64,000 nucleotides of DNA from assembly GCA_018242725.1 (NCBI GenBank), contig JAFEBI010000004.1:124001-188000 (forward strand), in the 5' to 3' direction. Positions 29,972 to 38,596 of the stretch are shown piece after piece; position 1 is the stretch's first letter; the number at the start of each line of letters is the position of its first letter. Under the pieces are notes generated by a model that saw only the letters and a program-made list of their open reading frames with translations, made no database searches and was not told the DNA's origin. Position numbers and translations under genes: made by a program. This DNA comes from Nitrospira sp. (GTDB lineage: Bacteria; Nitrospirota; Nitrospiria; Nitrospirales; Nitrospiraceae).

Positions 29972-31075
29972 ATGTGGAAAACTACCCTTACTTATTTCAT
30001 TGCAGGTCTTTCCCTTTCGATCACTACTTTATTCCTCGCACCAGGGCAAGCCATGGCGAAAGACTTCAATCCCGACAACCCACTCAATCCACCGGCTCCG
30101 GTGTTTTGGTGTCCGGACAAGACACCTGATCAGCAGATTTCGACCGGCAAAAGCTCCGGCTGCAAACCCCTCTATGACCAGAAGTCCATTGAATCGTTCC
30201 AAGAGTCCGCACGAAAGCGAGGATTTGATATCCCTGAGCGTGACCCCATCAAGATTGTCGACTTACAAAGTGCCGCTTCAAAATTTTCAGATCGCTATCG
30301 AACCTTTGTGTCCTGTTGTCTCACCGACGCCGACGCACCGGGGGATATTGTGGACCTCATCGAAGAGGCCAACCACATCCTCAAGGCGGTCCAGCAGAAA
30401 GGTATCTATAATTCGACCGGGTTTGGGAAGGGACAAGGAGCCACGACCACAGGCCCCGGAAATGGCACCGGAAATGGCGGCCTAGGCGGTGGTCCAGGAA
30501 TCGCCCCAAAACTTGGAACGTTTGCTCGTCAATTCACACTCAGTGAAATCGTTGGAACCGTCGCTCGTGCCCGTGAGGATCTGCTTCGCCTCAACGACCG
30601 CCTCGAAATGTTGAACAAAGCACATGAGGACCTCCAAGAGGTCGACTATGAGAGCAGCGGACGTGCCAGATTACGGATTCAGGAGGAAGAAGAGGCGATC
30701 AAGAGAGAATTCCAGGCGAAAAAGCCTCCCTCCGCAGCACCAACGGGAATGGATATTCAGGACACGACCTTACGATCACGAATCGGCGGGGACATTGAAG
30801 ATACTAGATTGAATGCCAACTTCGGCGCAGACATCGGCGCCTCGGTTTCTCCCTACAGCAATGTGAACGAATCACTTCGCCCTCGACGAGGGGAGACTAT
30901 TCATGACAGCCAACTTCCCCATCGACCAGGCACAGAGATCCAAGACACCACGATGTCGAGCAGCACAGGGTTTGAAGTCGACCATTCACAAAATCGTGAA
31001 GGATCTTCCACCGTTCCTCGACGGGGAGTCGGAGCCGCAATCGGCGATTCTAATCTAAACAGCCAGCGTCGATAA
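29972..31075 (+). CDS. Exported protein with C-terminal 13-residue repeats, unknown function
   Basis: 367 residues from the ATG at 29972. The N-terminus MWKTTLTYFIAGLSLSITTL is a signal peptide ending near AMAKD. Then a Cys-containing domain (two Cys flank an STGKSSG loop; a CC pair in TFVSCCLTD), a Gly-rich hinge (about 160-180), a charged coiled-coil-like part (about 200-255), and a C-terminal region of degenerate repeats starting G-x-D/E-I-x-D-T/S-x-L/M, spaced 13 or about 21 residues. The upstream frame (to 29822) contains no better start. I do not recognise the family; periplasmic or outer-membrane location is inferred. Confidence 0.85.
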   Translation: MWKTTLTYFIAGLSLSITTLFLAPGQAMAKDFNPDNPLNPPAPVFWCPDKTPDQQISTGKSSGCKPLYDQKSIESFQESARKRGFDIPERDPIKIVDLQSAASKFSDRYRTFVSCCLTDADAPGDIVDLIEEANHILKAVQQKGIYNSTGFGKGQGATTTGPGNGTGNGGLGGGPGIAPKLGTFARQFTLSEIVGTVARAREDLLRLNDRLEMLNKAHEDLQEVDYESSGRARLRIQEEEEAIKREFQAKKPPSAAPTGMDIQDTTLRSRIGGDIEDTRLNANFGADIGASVSPYSNVNESLRPRRGETIHDSQLPHRPGTEIQDTTMSSSTGFEVDHSQNREGSSTVPRRGVGAAIGDSNLNSQRR

Positions 31076-31086
31076 TCTCTCTCTCT

Positions 31087-32100
31087 TTATCTTCCGCTTA
31101 CCATCGGCATTGACGTCCACGTCTCGCCTGCATCCTGACTCCGATAGAGCCCGCTTCCGTTGGTACCAGCATAGAATACCCTGGGGTCAACATCACTTTG
31201 AGCAATGGATCTGATATTGGTGGTGGACAATCCCCTATTGTTGACCGTCCAGGTCGCCCCGCCATCATCACTTCGATGTACTCCGTCACGCCCCGTGACA
31301 TACAGCACGCCGCGCCGCGTTCGATCCAGCAGCATCCCGACAATCATTTGATCCGCAAGCGATTCCCCGATGCGCTTCCAGGACTTGGCTCCATCGATGG
31401 TTTTATACATTCCTGCCAACGTGGCGGCATAGACGGTCTCTGGCTCATGCGGATCAACAAGTATCGCCGTCACATTCAAGGCCCTTGATGTTTTCACCAT
31501 GCTGGGTGGAACGAGCCCATCGTTCACTTTTTCCCAATGGCCGGCCTGATCAATCGACTTGTAGACGCCACCGCTCGTTCCCGCATAAAGAATCGACGAC
31601 CGAGTGGGGTCCATCCCAAGTGTCACGACCATCAAGACTTCCTTCATTCCCTCCATTCTCTTGACCCACTGTTCACCACCATTTTTCGTCTCGAAGACAC
31701 CCATCGTCGTAGCGATGAAGATATGCTGTGCATTAGCAGGGTCAAAGAGGAACTGATTCACGACGGAGCTGATGGTCGCATCATCAAGCCCTAAACGCAT
31801 CGAAACCCAACGCTGTCCTCCATCGTGGCTCTTGTAAACAGCATCACCCTTCGTACCCGCATAGACCGTCGCGGGATACGAAGGATCAACAGCCATGGCG
31901 ATCACACGGGAATGACTCATCCCGTGCGAAAGGTTCGCCCAAACCTGTCCCCCGTCACGGGTCTTATAGATGTAATCATTCGTCGCAATGTAGATGATGT
32001 CAGGGTTCTTGGGATGGAGCTGAATCAAGACAATCGGATCACTCCGATTGCAGCCCAAAAGAGAGCTCGCAAGAAAGAGGAGGACGCGCAGAATCTTCAT
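31087..32100 (-). CDS. BNR/sortilin-type beta-propeller lipoprotein
   Basis: 337 residues. The N-terminus MKILRVLLFLASSLLGC is a lipoprotein signal with lipobox LLGC. The rest is a chain of BNR/Asp-box units (for example YKTRDGGQVWANLS, YKSHDGGQRWVSM, HRSDDGGATWTVN, YRSQDAGETWTSM), about six, predicting a beta-propeller like those of YCF48/sortilin-like proteins. No catalytic sialidase residues are evident, so a binding or assembly role is more likely. Ends 11 bases from the convergent repeat-protein gene. Confidence 0.85.
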   Translation of the reverse strand: MKILRVLLFLASSLLGCNRSDPIVLIQLHPKNPDIIYIATNDYIYKTRDGGQVWANLSHGMSHSRVIAMAVDPSYPATVYAGTKGDAVYKSHDGGQRWVSMRLGLDDATISSVVNQFLFDPANAQHIFIATTMGVFETKNGGEQWVKRMEGMKEVLMVVTLGMDPTRSSILYAGTSGGVYKSIDQAGHWEKVNDGLVPPSMVKTSRALNVTAILVDPHEPETVYAATLAGMYKTIDGAKSWKRIGESLADQMIVGMLLDRTRRGVLYVTGRDGVHRSDDGGATWTVNNRGLSTTNIRSIAQSDVDPRVFYAGTNGSGLYRSQDAGETWTSMPMVSGR

Positions 32101-32125
32101 GAGACCGCCACAAACGCCACACCAT

Positions 32126-32623
32126 TTACCTATAGTTTGTAAACTGCAAATCGATGCCGAAATCTTTTCCCTTCAAGAACGCGATCGCCGATTGCAGCTC
32201 GTCCTTGCTCTTACCAAAAACTCGCACCTGCTCGCCTTGAATCTGCCCTTGGACTTTCAATTTCGAGTCCTTGATCGCCTTCGTAATCTCCTTCGCCTTG
32301 TCAGACGCCAGGCCACTCTGAATCTTGGCCACCTGCCGTACGGTCCCACTCAAAGCTGGTTCAATAGTTCCATAATCGAAGGCCTTCAACGATACTCCGC
32401 GCTTCACGCACTTGGTCTTAATGATCTCTTGAACAGCGTTGAGTTTGTAGTCATCGTCTGACACCACCACCAGCTCCTTTTCTTTCTCTTTCAGCGCAAT
32501 CTCCGTCTTCGAGTCCTTGAAATCGAACCGCTGCTTAATTTCCTTCGTCGCCTGATCCAGCGCGTTCTTTAACTCCTGCATATTCACTTCCGAGACCACA
32601 TCGAGTGAAAACTGATCAGCCAC
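32126..32623 (-). CDS. yajQ: YajQ-family nucleotide/c-di-GMP-binding protein
   Basis: 165 residues of the DUF520/YajQ family; in Xanthomonas and Pseudomonas a member is a c-di-GMP receptor. Visible family parts: N-terminal SLDVVSEVNMQELKNALDQA, RFDFKDSKTEI, the central VKRGVSLKAFDYGTIEPAL, and C-terminal GQIQGEQVRVFGKSKDELQ. It is cytosolic, with two ACT-like folds expected. Together with five PilZ proteins in the window it adds to a c-di-GMP theme; which nucleotide it binds is not known from sequence. Confidence 0.94.
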   Translation of the reverse strand: MADQFSLDVVSEVNMQELKNALDQATKEIKQRFDFKDSKTEIALKEKEKELVVVSDDDYKLNAVQEIIKTKCVKRGVSLKAFDYGTIEPALSGTVRQVAKIQSGLASDKAKEITKAIKDSKLKVQGQIQGEQVRVFGKSKDELQSAIAFLKGKDFGIDLQFTNYR

Positions 32624-32671
32624 GGTTCCCTCCTTCTTCTTTCTTCATCCTACGGAGCAGCCTGGTTGATC

Positions 32672-32755
32672 CTCGACTGCGCGCAGTGAACAAGCACGTT
32701 GTTCACAACCAGTGCTTTTGTATCAACAGATGTGCGCGCTCAGCGAGTAAGGGAA
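32672..32755. repeat. Copy 1 of a dispersed hairpin repeat
   Basis: In the yajQ-cstA gap. The left core (32672-32697) and right core (32731-32755) match those of the element at 40415-40513: left cores agree at about 21 of 26 positions around CTGCGCGCA, right cores share TGCGCG-x-TCAGCGAG and AAGGGAA. Between them is a separate perfect 8-base hairpin (GTGAACAA at 32686-32693 with TTGTTCAC at 32699-32706). Looks like a degraded copy. Confidence 0.5.
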
Positions 32756-32779
32756 CGACCAGCCGTCTCTTCCCCCCCC

Positions 32780-34798
32780 TCAACAACATCCAGTTCCATG
32801 CGGCAATTTAAAGCTTTTCTCATCATCATGATGACACATCGCGGTTTGCATCCGCCCTGCCGAACCGCCACCCGCTACCACCACAACTTCGCTTGATGTG
32901 AATGGCTTCTTCAAGACCACATAGCCGTACCACTGCCTGATACTATCGCTCAAGACGATCATCCCGAGCACCGCGACCAAGGCGACCAAGACCGCATCGA
33001 GATAGAGAGTAAATGCCTGGCCGGCCGCCAAGGTTCCGGCTTTCCTCAAGAACATCCAAAACATCTCATACGATCCGGTCAACGTAATCACTCCCACAAA
33101 TAACATCGGCAAAGCCGTGACCCAGAGATAAGGTGATTTCCACATCTTGATGAGCACCGTCGTCCCGATGCAGAGCGCCAACATACCAAGAAGCTGGTTC
33201 GCCGCACCGAACATCGGCCAAATCGTCGAAATGCTTCCGGTCCCGATTAAATAGGCCCACGCTCCCACTACCAGACCACTACTCAACATCACGCCCGGTA
33301 CCCAGTTCATCCGACGAAAGGGCGCATAGACCCGACCAACCATCTCTTGGATAAGATAGCGTGCCACACGTGTGCCCGTATCGATTGTGGTCAGAATGAA
33401 CAGTGCCTCGAATACCAGCGCAAATTGATACCAGTAGGCCATCAGGCCAGCCATTCCAGGCAAGGCAGAAAAGATCGATGCCATGCCAACCGCAAGAGAC
33501 ACAGCCCCACCGGGACGCCCCGCCACATCCACTTCAACCATCTGTGACAATTCGGCAATCTTTGACGGAGCAAACCCCATGGCTGTTAATGTCTCCGCGC
33601 CCAATGTCGTATTGATCGCCAAGTAATCGCCGGGAATCAGCACCGAGGCCGCGATCAACGCCATCACGCCGACAAAGCTCTCCAGCAGCATCGCCGCATA
33701 GCCCACCACCGCTTGTGATTCTTGCTCGATCATCTTCGGCGTCGTACCGGACGAGACAAGTGAGTGAAAACCTGAGATCGCTCCGCAGGCAATCGTGATG
33801 AACAGAAAAGGGAACAGGGTGCCAGGAATAATCGGCCCTCCACCATTAGCAAACTGCGTCACACGCGGCATCTCGATCGTCGGCGCCATGAGGATCACAC
33901 CGAACCCTAGCAGGAAGACGACGCCGAGCTTCATAAAGGTGGAGAGATACCCCCGAGGCACCAGCAACATCCAACCAGGCAACGCGGATGCGAGAAAACC
34001 ATATCCGGCCAAGAGCCAGACCAGCATCGGCTTCTCGAACTCAAAAAGTCTAGCATAGGACGACTGCGCGACCACGCGACCGAACAACACTGCCGCGATT
34101 AATAGGATGACACCAAACACCGACACTTCTACAACCGCGCCGGGGCGAAACTTCTGGAGGTAGAAGCCCATAATCAAACCGATGGGAATCGTCATTGCGA
34201 TCGTAAAGGTCCCCCAGGCGTTGTGATAGAGGGCATTCACGACAGCAAAGCCCAATCCCGCCAGCGCCACCACCACGATAAAGAGCACGGCCACCGCAGT
34301 CGCCGTCCCGGTGATCGAACCGAGTTCGTCGTGGGCAATCTCGGGAAGAGAGCGCCCATTGCGCCGCATCGACGCCACGAGAATAATGAAATCCTGCACC
34401 GCCCCGCCCAGCACGGCCCCGATCACCAACCAGAGAAATCCCGGCACAAATCCGAATTGTGCTGCCAAAACCGGCCCGAGCAACGGCCCCGCCCCAGCAA
34501 TCGCCGCAAAGTGATGACCAAAGAGCACGACCTTGTTCGTGGGATGAAAATTGACACCGTCATTCAACCGCACTGCCGGCGTCACATGCTGATTATTGAG
34601 TCCGACGACATGCCTGGCCAACCAGCGGCCATAGAATCGATAGGCCAAGACATAGATGCAGACCGCCGCCACCACCAGCCAAAGCCCATTCACCTTTTCA
34701 GTGGGATTCACCGCGCCAACCACGTGGGCCAGAGCAAACGCACTAAGGACGGAAAGGAACACCCAGAGCAGATTCACCGCTGCTTTCATGCGCGGCAT
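32780..34798 (-). CDS. cstA: Carbon starvation protein CstA (peptide/pyruvate transporter family)
   Basis: 672 residues, about 16-18 membrane segments. Family motifs: YRFYGRWLARHVVGLN, FGHHFAAIAGAGPLLGPVLA, VQDFIILVASMRRNGRSL, and SGFHSLVSSGTTPKMI. E. coli CstA and its paralogue are linked to peptide and pyruvate uptake. The C-terminal tail carries Cys and His residues (TAMCHHDDEKSFKLPHGTGCC without a domain match). No LytTR-type sensor genes adjoin it, unlike many cstA/btsT loci. Confidence 0.93.
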   Translation of the reverse strand: MPRMKAAVNLLWVFLSVLSAFALAHVVGAVNPTEKVNGLWLVVAAVCIYVLAYRFYGRWLARHVVGLNNQHVTPAVRLNDGVNFHPTNKVVLFGHHFAAIAGAGPLLGPVLAAQFGFVPGFLWLVIGAVLGGAVQDFIILVASMRRNGRSLPEIAHDELGSITGTATAVAVLFIVVVALAGLGFAVVNALYHNAWGTFTIAMTIPIGLIMGFYLQKFRPGAVVEVSVFGVILLIAAVLFGRVVAQSSYARLFEFEKPMLVWLLAGYGFLASALPGWMLLVPRGYLSTFMKLGVVFLLGFGVILMAPTIEMPRVTQFANGGGPIIPGTLFPFLFITIACGAISGFHSLVSSGTTPKMIEQESQAVVGYAAMLLESFVGVMALIAASVLIPGDYLAINTTLGAETLTAMGFAPSKIAELSQMVEVDVAGRPGGAVSLAVGMASIFSALPGMAGLMAYWYQFALVFEALFILTTIDTGTRVARYLIQEMVGRVYAPFRRMNWVPGVMLSSGLVVGAWAYLIGTGSISTIWPMFGAANQLLGMLALCIGTTVLIKMWKSPYLWVTALPMLFVGVITLTGSYEMFWMFLRKAGTLAAGQAFTLYLDAVLVALVAVLGMIVLSDSIRQWYGYVVLKKPFTSSEVVVVAGGGSAGRMQTAMCHHDDEKSFKLPHGTGCC

Positions 34799-35219
34799 CC
34801 TAACAACCTGTCAGCCGCTTGTAAATCGCGAGCCTCCCATTTCTGTCAAACCCATAGAGCGTGCGCATAACGCCAGGAGTATTGCAGATAAGGGAATGGT
34901 TGAACCGATCAGTACCTCGTGAGGGACCCAGCTACCTAAATGACTTGTCTCGGAGGCACGAGTGGGAGGAGCCGAAAACCAACGAGTCAAATCGGATCGT
35001 ATCCATGCTAGCCATACGATTACCCCACCCTGCAGTAACTAGACTGATACCACCGAACATGCGCTTCTCTTCCACACCCTTTCGGTGTGTGACGTATGCC
35101 ATGACCCGTTCTGTCAATCGTTCGTTGTAGGCCGTCTGACTCTCCTCGCCGACTCTACGCGGTCGGCGACAACCGATCAATGGATCGGCGCCCCAGTTTT
35201 GGATATACTTCTGATTACC
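34799..35219. other. Gap between cstA and a PilZ gene, with a TfoX-like remnant
   Basis: 421 bases without an intact gene. The only recognisable content is a decayed N-terminal piece of a TfoX-like gene on the minus strand (35037-35135). The cstA promoter must lie near 34800-34870; a TTGACA is present there on the minus strand but with no convincing -10 box. Confidence 0.6.
35037..35135 (-). pseudogene. Remnant of a TfoX-like (N-terminal domain) gene
   Basis: One minus-strand frame reads TAYNERLTERVMAYVTHRKG, then VEEKRMFGGISLV, which matches the first part of TfoX N-terminal domain proteins (usual pattern M-A-Y-x-E...GVxEKrMFGG). The usual ATG is ACG here, a single transition, and after about 32 residues the similarity stops, with no continuation noticed in the other two frames. 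So both the start and the C-terminal two thirds are lost. The frame around it stays open by chance. Confidence 0.55.
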
Positions 35220-35618
35220 ATGGCATCTGATTCGCCCCCCTCGCAACCTTCCCCGAAAGATCGCCGCGAGTTTTACCGTATCACCAGTATCCTTGCCATC
35301 CGCCTTCAACATGAGACCGACACATCCGAAGGCTCTTATTCAAAGGCACCTGTGAATCTCAGTGCTGGAGGGATCGGCGTGACGATTAACACAGTCTTTC
35401 AGCCGAATGATACTCTCCTATGCACCTTGTTACTGGCTGACCAAGAACCCTTCAGGGCCTACGTGGAAGTGTTGCGCGTTGATCCCATTCACAACCCGCC
35501 GCACACTTTTCGTCTTCATGGTCGTTTCATCCGGATGAGCACACAAGAACGCGACTTCTTGGTCAGAACGATTCTCCATCTGCAACGTGAGCATCTTACC
35601 AAGCACTATTCCGCCTAA
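35220..35618 (+). CDS. PilZ-domain protein
   Basis: 132 residues from the ATG at 35220. The c-di-GMP motif is present in its two parts: DRREFYRI (R-x-x-x-R type) near residue 14 and NLSAGGIGVTIN (N/D-x-S-x-x-G) near residue 43. A single PilZ domain with a short C-terminal helix. Cytosolic. One of five small PilZ proteins in the window and the first of two in tandem. Confidence 0.85.
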   Translation: MASDSPPSQPSPKDRREFYRITSILAIRLQHETDTSEGSYSKAPVNLSAGGIGVTINTVFQPNDTLLCTLLLADQEPFRAYVEVLRVDPIHNPPHTFRLHGRFIRMSTQERDFLVRTILHLQREHLTKHYSA

Positions 35619-35731
35619 TACGAGCCAGAAACGAGTCTGCCCATAACACTCACAATTCCATTGGACATTCGCGCTTGTCCTACCAATGAGGGATTCCCTT
35701 TTGCCAGTAGGGTTGACTAGACTGCCCTACC

Positions 35732-36103
35732 GTGGAATTCACACGCACCTATTCTCGCCAGCACTATCGAGTCCCTCTTGCCGTGCAATACCCAGTGATG
35801 TTTTCCGCGACCGACACCATTGCAGAAGGAAAAGTCATGAACCTTACGGTGTTCGGCTGCACCATTGAATGCACGGATGCTCTGCAGCAGGGAACCTCGT
35901 TGCAAGTGCGATTGATCCTTCCAGACCAGACTCAGTCGCTAGCGGTGGAAGAGGCGGAAGTTCGGTGGGTCTGGGGGAATCGCATGGGGGTTCAATTCCA
36001 CAAGGTTGAACGCGCCGCAGACTTTCGGCTCCATGGCTTTGTGTGGGATCGCATGATCGAGCGATTTCGGACGATTGTTCAGGAGGGACTCTCAACCCGT
36101 TGA
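35732..36103 (+). CDS. PilZ-domain protein
   Basis: 123 residues. N-terminal RQHYRVPLAVQYPVMF gives the Arg-rich part (RxxxR), and MNLTVFGCTIECTDAL aligns with the NxSxxG part but as NLTVFG. VRWVWGNRMGVQF is the usual final strand. Follows another PilZ gene by 113 bases. Its end overlaps the end of the convergent flippase-like gene by 25 bases. Binding to c-di-GMP is plausible, not certain, because the second motif has Thr for Ser. Confidence 0.82.
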   Translation: MEFTRTYSRQHYRVPLAVQYPVMFSATDTIAEGKVMNLTVFGCTIECTDALQQGTSLQVRLILPDQTQSLAVEEAEVRWVWGNRMGVQFHKVERAADFRLHGFVWDRMIERFRTIVQEGLSTR

Positions 36104-37083
36104 TCTTCGGTCAATCCTCGTTTCCCCACCATGGCAAGACAAACCAACCCGATGCCGATCCAAACGAGTTCTCGAAAACGTCGCAGCAAGGCAAAGGTGA
36201 TTCCTGTTACATCACTGTAGCCAAAGGCTTTTAAGAGCAAGAGGTTCCCGGCCTCTTGAGTCCCCAAACTGCCGGGGATAAAAAATGTTCCCCCCTTAAT
36301 GAACACGGCAAGAGCAGCGATCGAGATGGTCGACAACAGCGTAGCCGGGCCGTCCAGAAAATAGATAATCGCGAACACCTCCAACGCTTCCGCCATCCAT
36401 CCGAAGAAGTAGATCACGATCGACACACAAAAGGCTCTTTGGTGGTGGCTATAGAAATACCGAATCGTCTGATCGATAGAACGCAGATGTTCTTCCTGCG
36501 CGTCGAGCGCACGGATCCGCACTCCCAATGTGTTCAGGATCGAGAGGATGGACGCGAAGAGTCCGCGCCGCTGAATCAACACAAATCCCGCGATGGAACA
36601 AACCAGTACCCCCACACTCACCAGACCGGCAGTGATGGTCTGTCCCGCCGAACTACCCGCACCCAAAATCCAGAACCCCAAGGCGATCCCCACTAAAATA
36701 AACACCACCTGGGCGATCGTCATCGTGGTCTTGGCGATCACAACCGATGCTGCGCCATCCGCAATGGAAACGTTGTATTGCTTGAGCAAATAGGCCTTCA
36801 GCGGTTCACCGCCTACGTACGCAGGCGTAGTCATGTTCACAACTTCGCCTGCCATCCGGATCGCCAATAAGCGCAAAAATGGAACCCGTTGTGCCGCTTG
36901 TCCCAGTACAATATTCCACCCATAGGCCTCGATCACATACATGACGACAGATGGGATCAAGATCAGGCACAGCGTACTGGGGCCAAGTTTTGATGCCGCC
37001 TCGTAAATATTCTCGGGGCCGATATTCCAAACCAGGAGGCTCAGAACGAGGATGCCCAGGACGAGTAGGATATAGCGTAACAC
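36079..37083 (-). CDS. Flippase-like membrane protein (UPF0104/LPG synthase TM family)
   Basis: 334 residues, about eight membrane segments, with the family's central VNMTTPAYVGGEPLKAYLL and the later GGTFFIPGSLGTQEAG. Members of this family (AglD, MprF membrane part, HpnL-like) are tied to moving or modifying lipids. It is the last gene of the phosphonate-like operon, 24 bases after the CDP-alcohol phosphatidyltransferase, which suggests translocation of the lipid made there. No soluble aminoacyl-transferase domain is present. Confidence 0.82.
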   Translation of the reverse strand: MLRYILLVLGILVLSLLVWNIGPENIYEAASKLGPSTLCLILIPSVVMYVIEAYGWNIVLGQAAQRVPFLRLLAIRMAGEVVNMTTPAYVGGEPLKAYLLKQYNVSIADGAASVVIAKTTMTIAQVVFILVGIALGFWILGAGSSAGQTITAGLVSVGVLVCSIAGFVLIQRRGLFASILSILNTLGVRIRALDAQEEHLRSIDQTIRYFYSHHQRAFCVSIVIYFFGWMAEALEVFAIIYFLDGPATLLSTISIAALAVFIKGGTFFIPGSLGTQEAGNLLLLKAFGYSDVTGITFALLRRFRELVWIGIGLVCLAMVGKRGLTEDQRVESPS

Positions 37084-37107
37084 GTGAATCTGACGCGAAC
37101 GCGGTCG

Positions 37108-38592
37108 TTATAGCCGAGGTAACGCAACTGCAGAGGGACGGATCACCCAGACCATGGCGCAGGCGAATAAGAGAGAACCAATCGCCGCAAAGAGAAGAAA
37201 CCAAAAAAGCTGGCCGAATAGGGCAAACCCGATCAAGGAAATTGAAAAGTCACGGCTCGCGACGTTTTTCAACATCACATTAGCCCAAGCCGCATGGGCT
37301 GGAGTCCTCCACCCGACTACACTTTTGATTTTTTGTGCCTTTTCGACAAGCAGAAACGAGATACCATTGCCCAACACGGCAGCTCCACCAAGCGCAAGTG
37401 GCACCCAATCATCCTCTTGCCCGATCTGTGCCGTATAGAGCCCGACAGCAATCCCCGCGAATATTGCCATATGAACGAGGTTATCCATGGCGATATCGAG
37501 CCAGGCCCCAAACGGCGATTCAGTAAAAGTCAATCGAGCGACTTCTCCGTCGCAGCAATCGATCACCGCCGCCAGCTGAAACAACAGGGCTGCCACAATA
37601 GCAGCGCTGTACGTTCCCAGACCAAACCCCGCAGCAGCCACCAGCCCGATAAGCCCGGCTAAGACCGTGATGGAATTGGGAGACAGGCCGAGTTCGAGGA
37701 ACAGCCGTGTGAACCCACGAGAGACTTTGCGATTGAAATATCGATCAACGAATCCCTCAAACTCTCCTTTGAGGGAATTAAACAACTTCTTTTCAGCCCG
37801 CTCCACATCATCCGGTGTCCGTACCGACTGATACCACATACCCTGCTTTTCCTCAGCCATCACCACATGCAGTCGCCCATCCCCTGCAACCTGCTCAATC
37901 CACTGATGAATCGGCATGCGGCCTTTTTCATGCGCACTCACATTTGCCGCGTTCATGAGGCTAGCTGGAACAACAAGAAGCTCGGCGACCAACAGGGTTG
38001 ACTCATCCAATCGAGTTGTGGTTGTGGTGTCTCGACCAAGAGCCGGGATCGGCAACCGCACACCTGAATTCGTAGATCGCTCACCCTGCTGTGATCTCGG
38101 CTGAGCTACCACGATAGCCTGACCATCTCGCACATCCTGTCGTAATTGCTCAATTAATCCACGTGAGAACACGCCATTGATACTGGCGATGAGCGCAAAT
38201 CCTCGAACCTCCGCTGCTAAGGCTTCCCATGTCCGAGGATCATCAATGGGAAATTCTCGGATCGGCATCCACCGGACAGGAATGGTGACACGCGGTCCTT
38301 TCGCCAGGGAATGCTTCAGCTGCTCCTCGTCGGGCCCGGAGAGGACGATCAATTGCCGAATCCCGGCTCGCTGCAATGTGAGTACGGTTCGTTGAAAAAG
38401 ACCGATCCCGACAACACTGGTGAGGGGCCCCAGCTCGCCAACTTCTGACCCGATTGGCCCACCAAAAACCCCGACCGACGGGAGCAGAATCGCCGTCGCC
38501 AGCCCTTGGATTTCGACTCTCTTTTGAAGGGTGCTTTTGCTCATGGGCACACTGGTAAACCTATACCGCGATACCCCCAGCACATGAGTCAC
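37108..38592 (-). CDS. CDP-alcohol phosphatidyltransferase with degenerate N-terminal nucleotidyltransferase domain
   Basis: 494 residues. C-terminal membrane half (about 280-485) has the signature D-G-x2-A-R-x8-G-x3-D-x3-D (CDGEVARLTFTESPFGAWLD then IAMDN). N-terminal half (about 28-250) has the overall pattern of nucleotidyltransferases but lacks the G-x-G-x-R...P-K loop. The layout recalls archaeal inositol-phosphate cytidylyltransferase/phosphatidyltransferase fusions. An intact nucleotidyltransferase is encoded just upstream. The likely reaction is transfer of a phospho- or phosphono-alcohol from a CDP/CMP-activated donor to a lipid. Start is GTG at 38592; ATG at 38544 is an alternative. 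Confidence 0.82.
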   Translation of the reverse strand: MTHVLGVSRYRFTSVPMSKSTLQKRVEIQGLATAILLPSVGVFGGPIGSEVGELGPLTSVVGIGLFQRTVLTLQRAGIRQLIVLSGPDEEQLKHSLAKGPRVTIPVRWMPIREFPIDDPRTWEALAAEVRGFALIASINGVFSRGLIEQLRQDVRDGQAIVVAQPRSQQGERSTNSGVRLPIPALGRDTTTTTRLDESTLLVAELLVVPASLMNAANVSAHEKGRMPIHQWIEQVAGDGRLHVVMAEEKQGMWYQSVRTPDDVERAEKKLFNSLKGEFEGFVDRYFNRKVSRGFTRLFLELGLSPNSITVLAGLIGLVAAAGFGLGTYSAAIVAALLFQLAAVIDCCDGEVARLTFTESPFGAWLDIAMDNLVHMAIFAGIAVGLYTAQIGQEDDWVPLALGGAAVLGNGISFLLVEKAQKIKSVVGWRTPAHAAWANVMLKNVASRDFSISLIGFALFGQLFWFLLFAAIGSLLFACAMVWVIRPSAVALPRL

Positions 38593-38596
38593 TTTC

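Noticed and set aside
34932-35312. 126-codon minus-strand frame as an intact TfoX-like protein
   Set aside because: Only about 32 residues match TfoX, the flanks do not, and it overlaps the PilZ gene; treated as a remnant instead.
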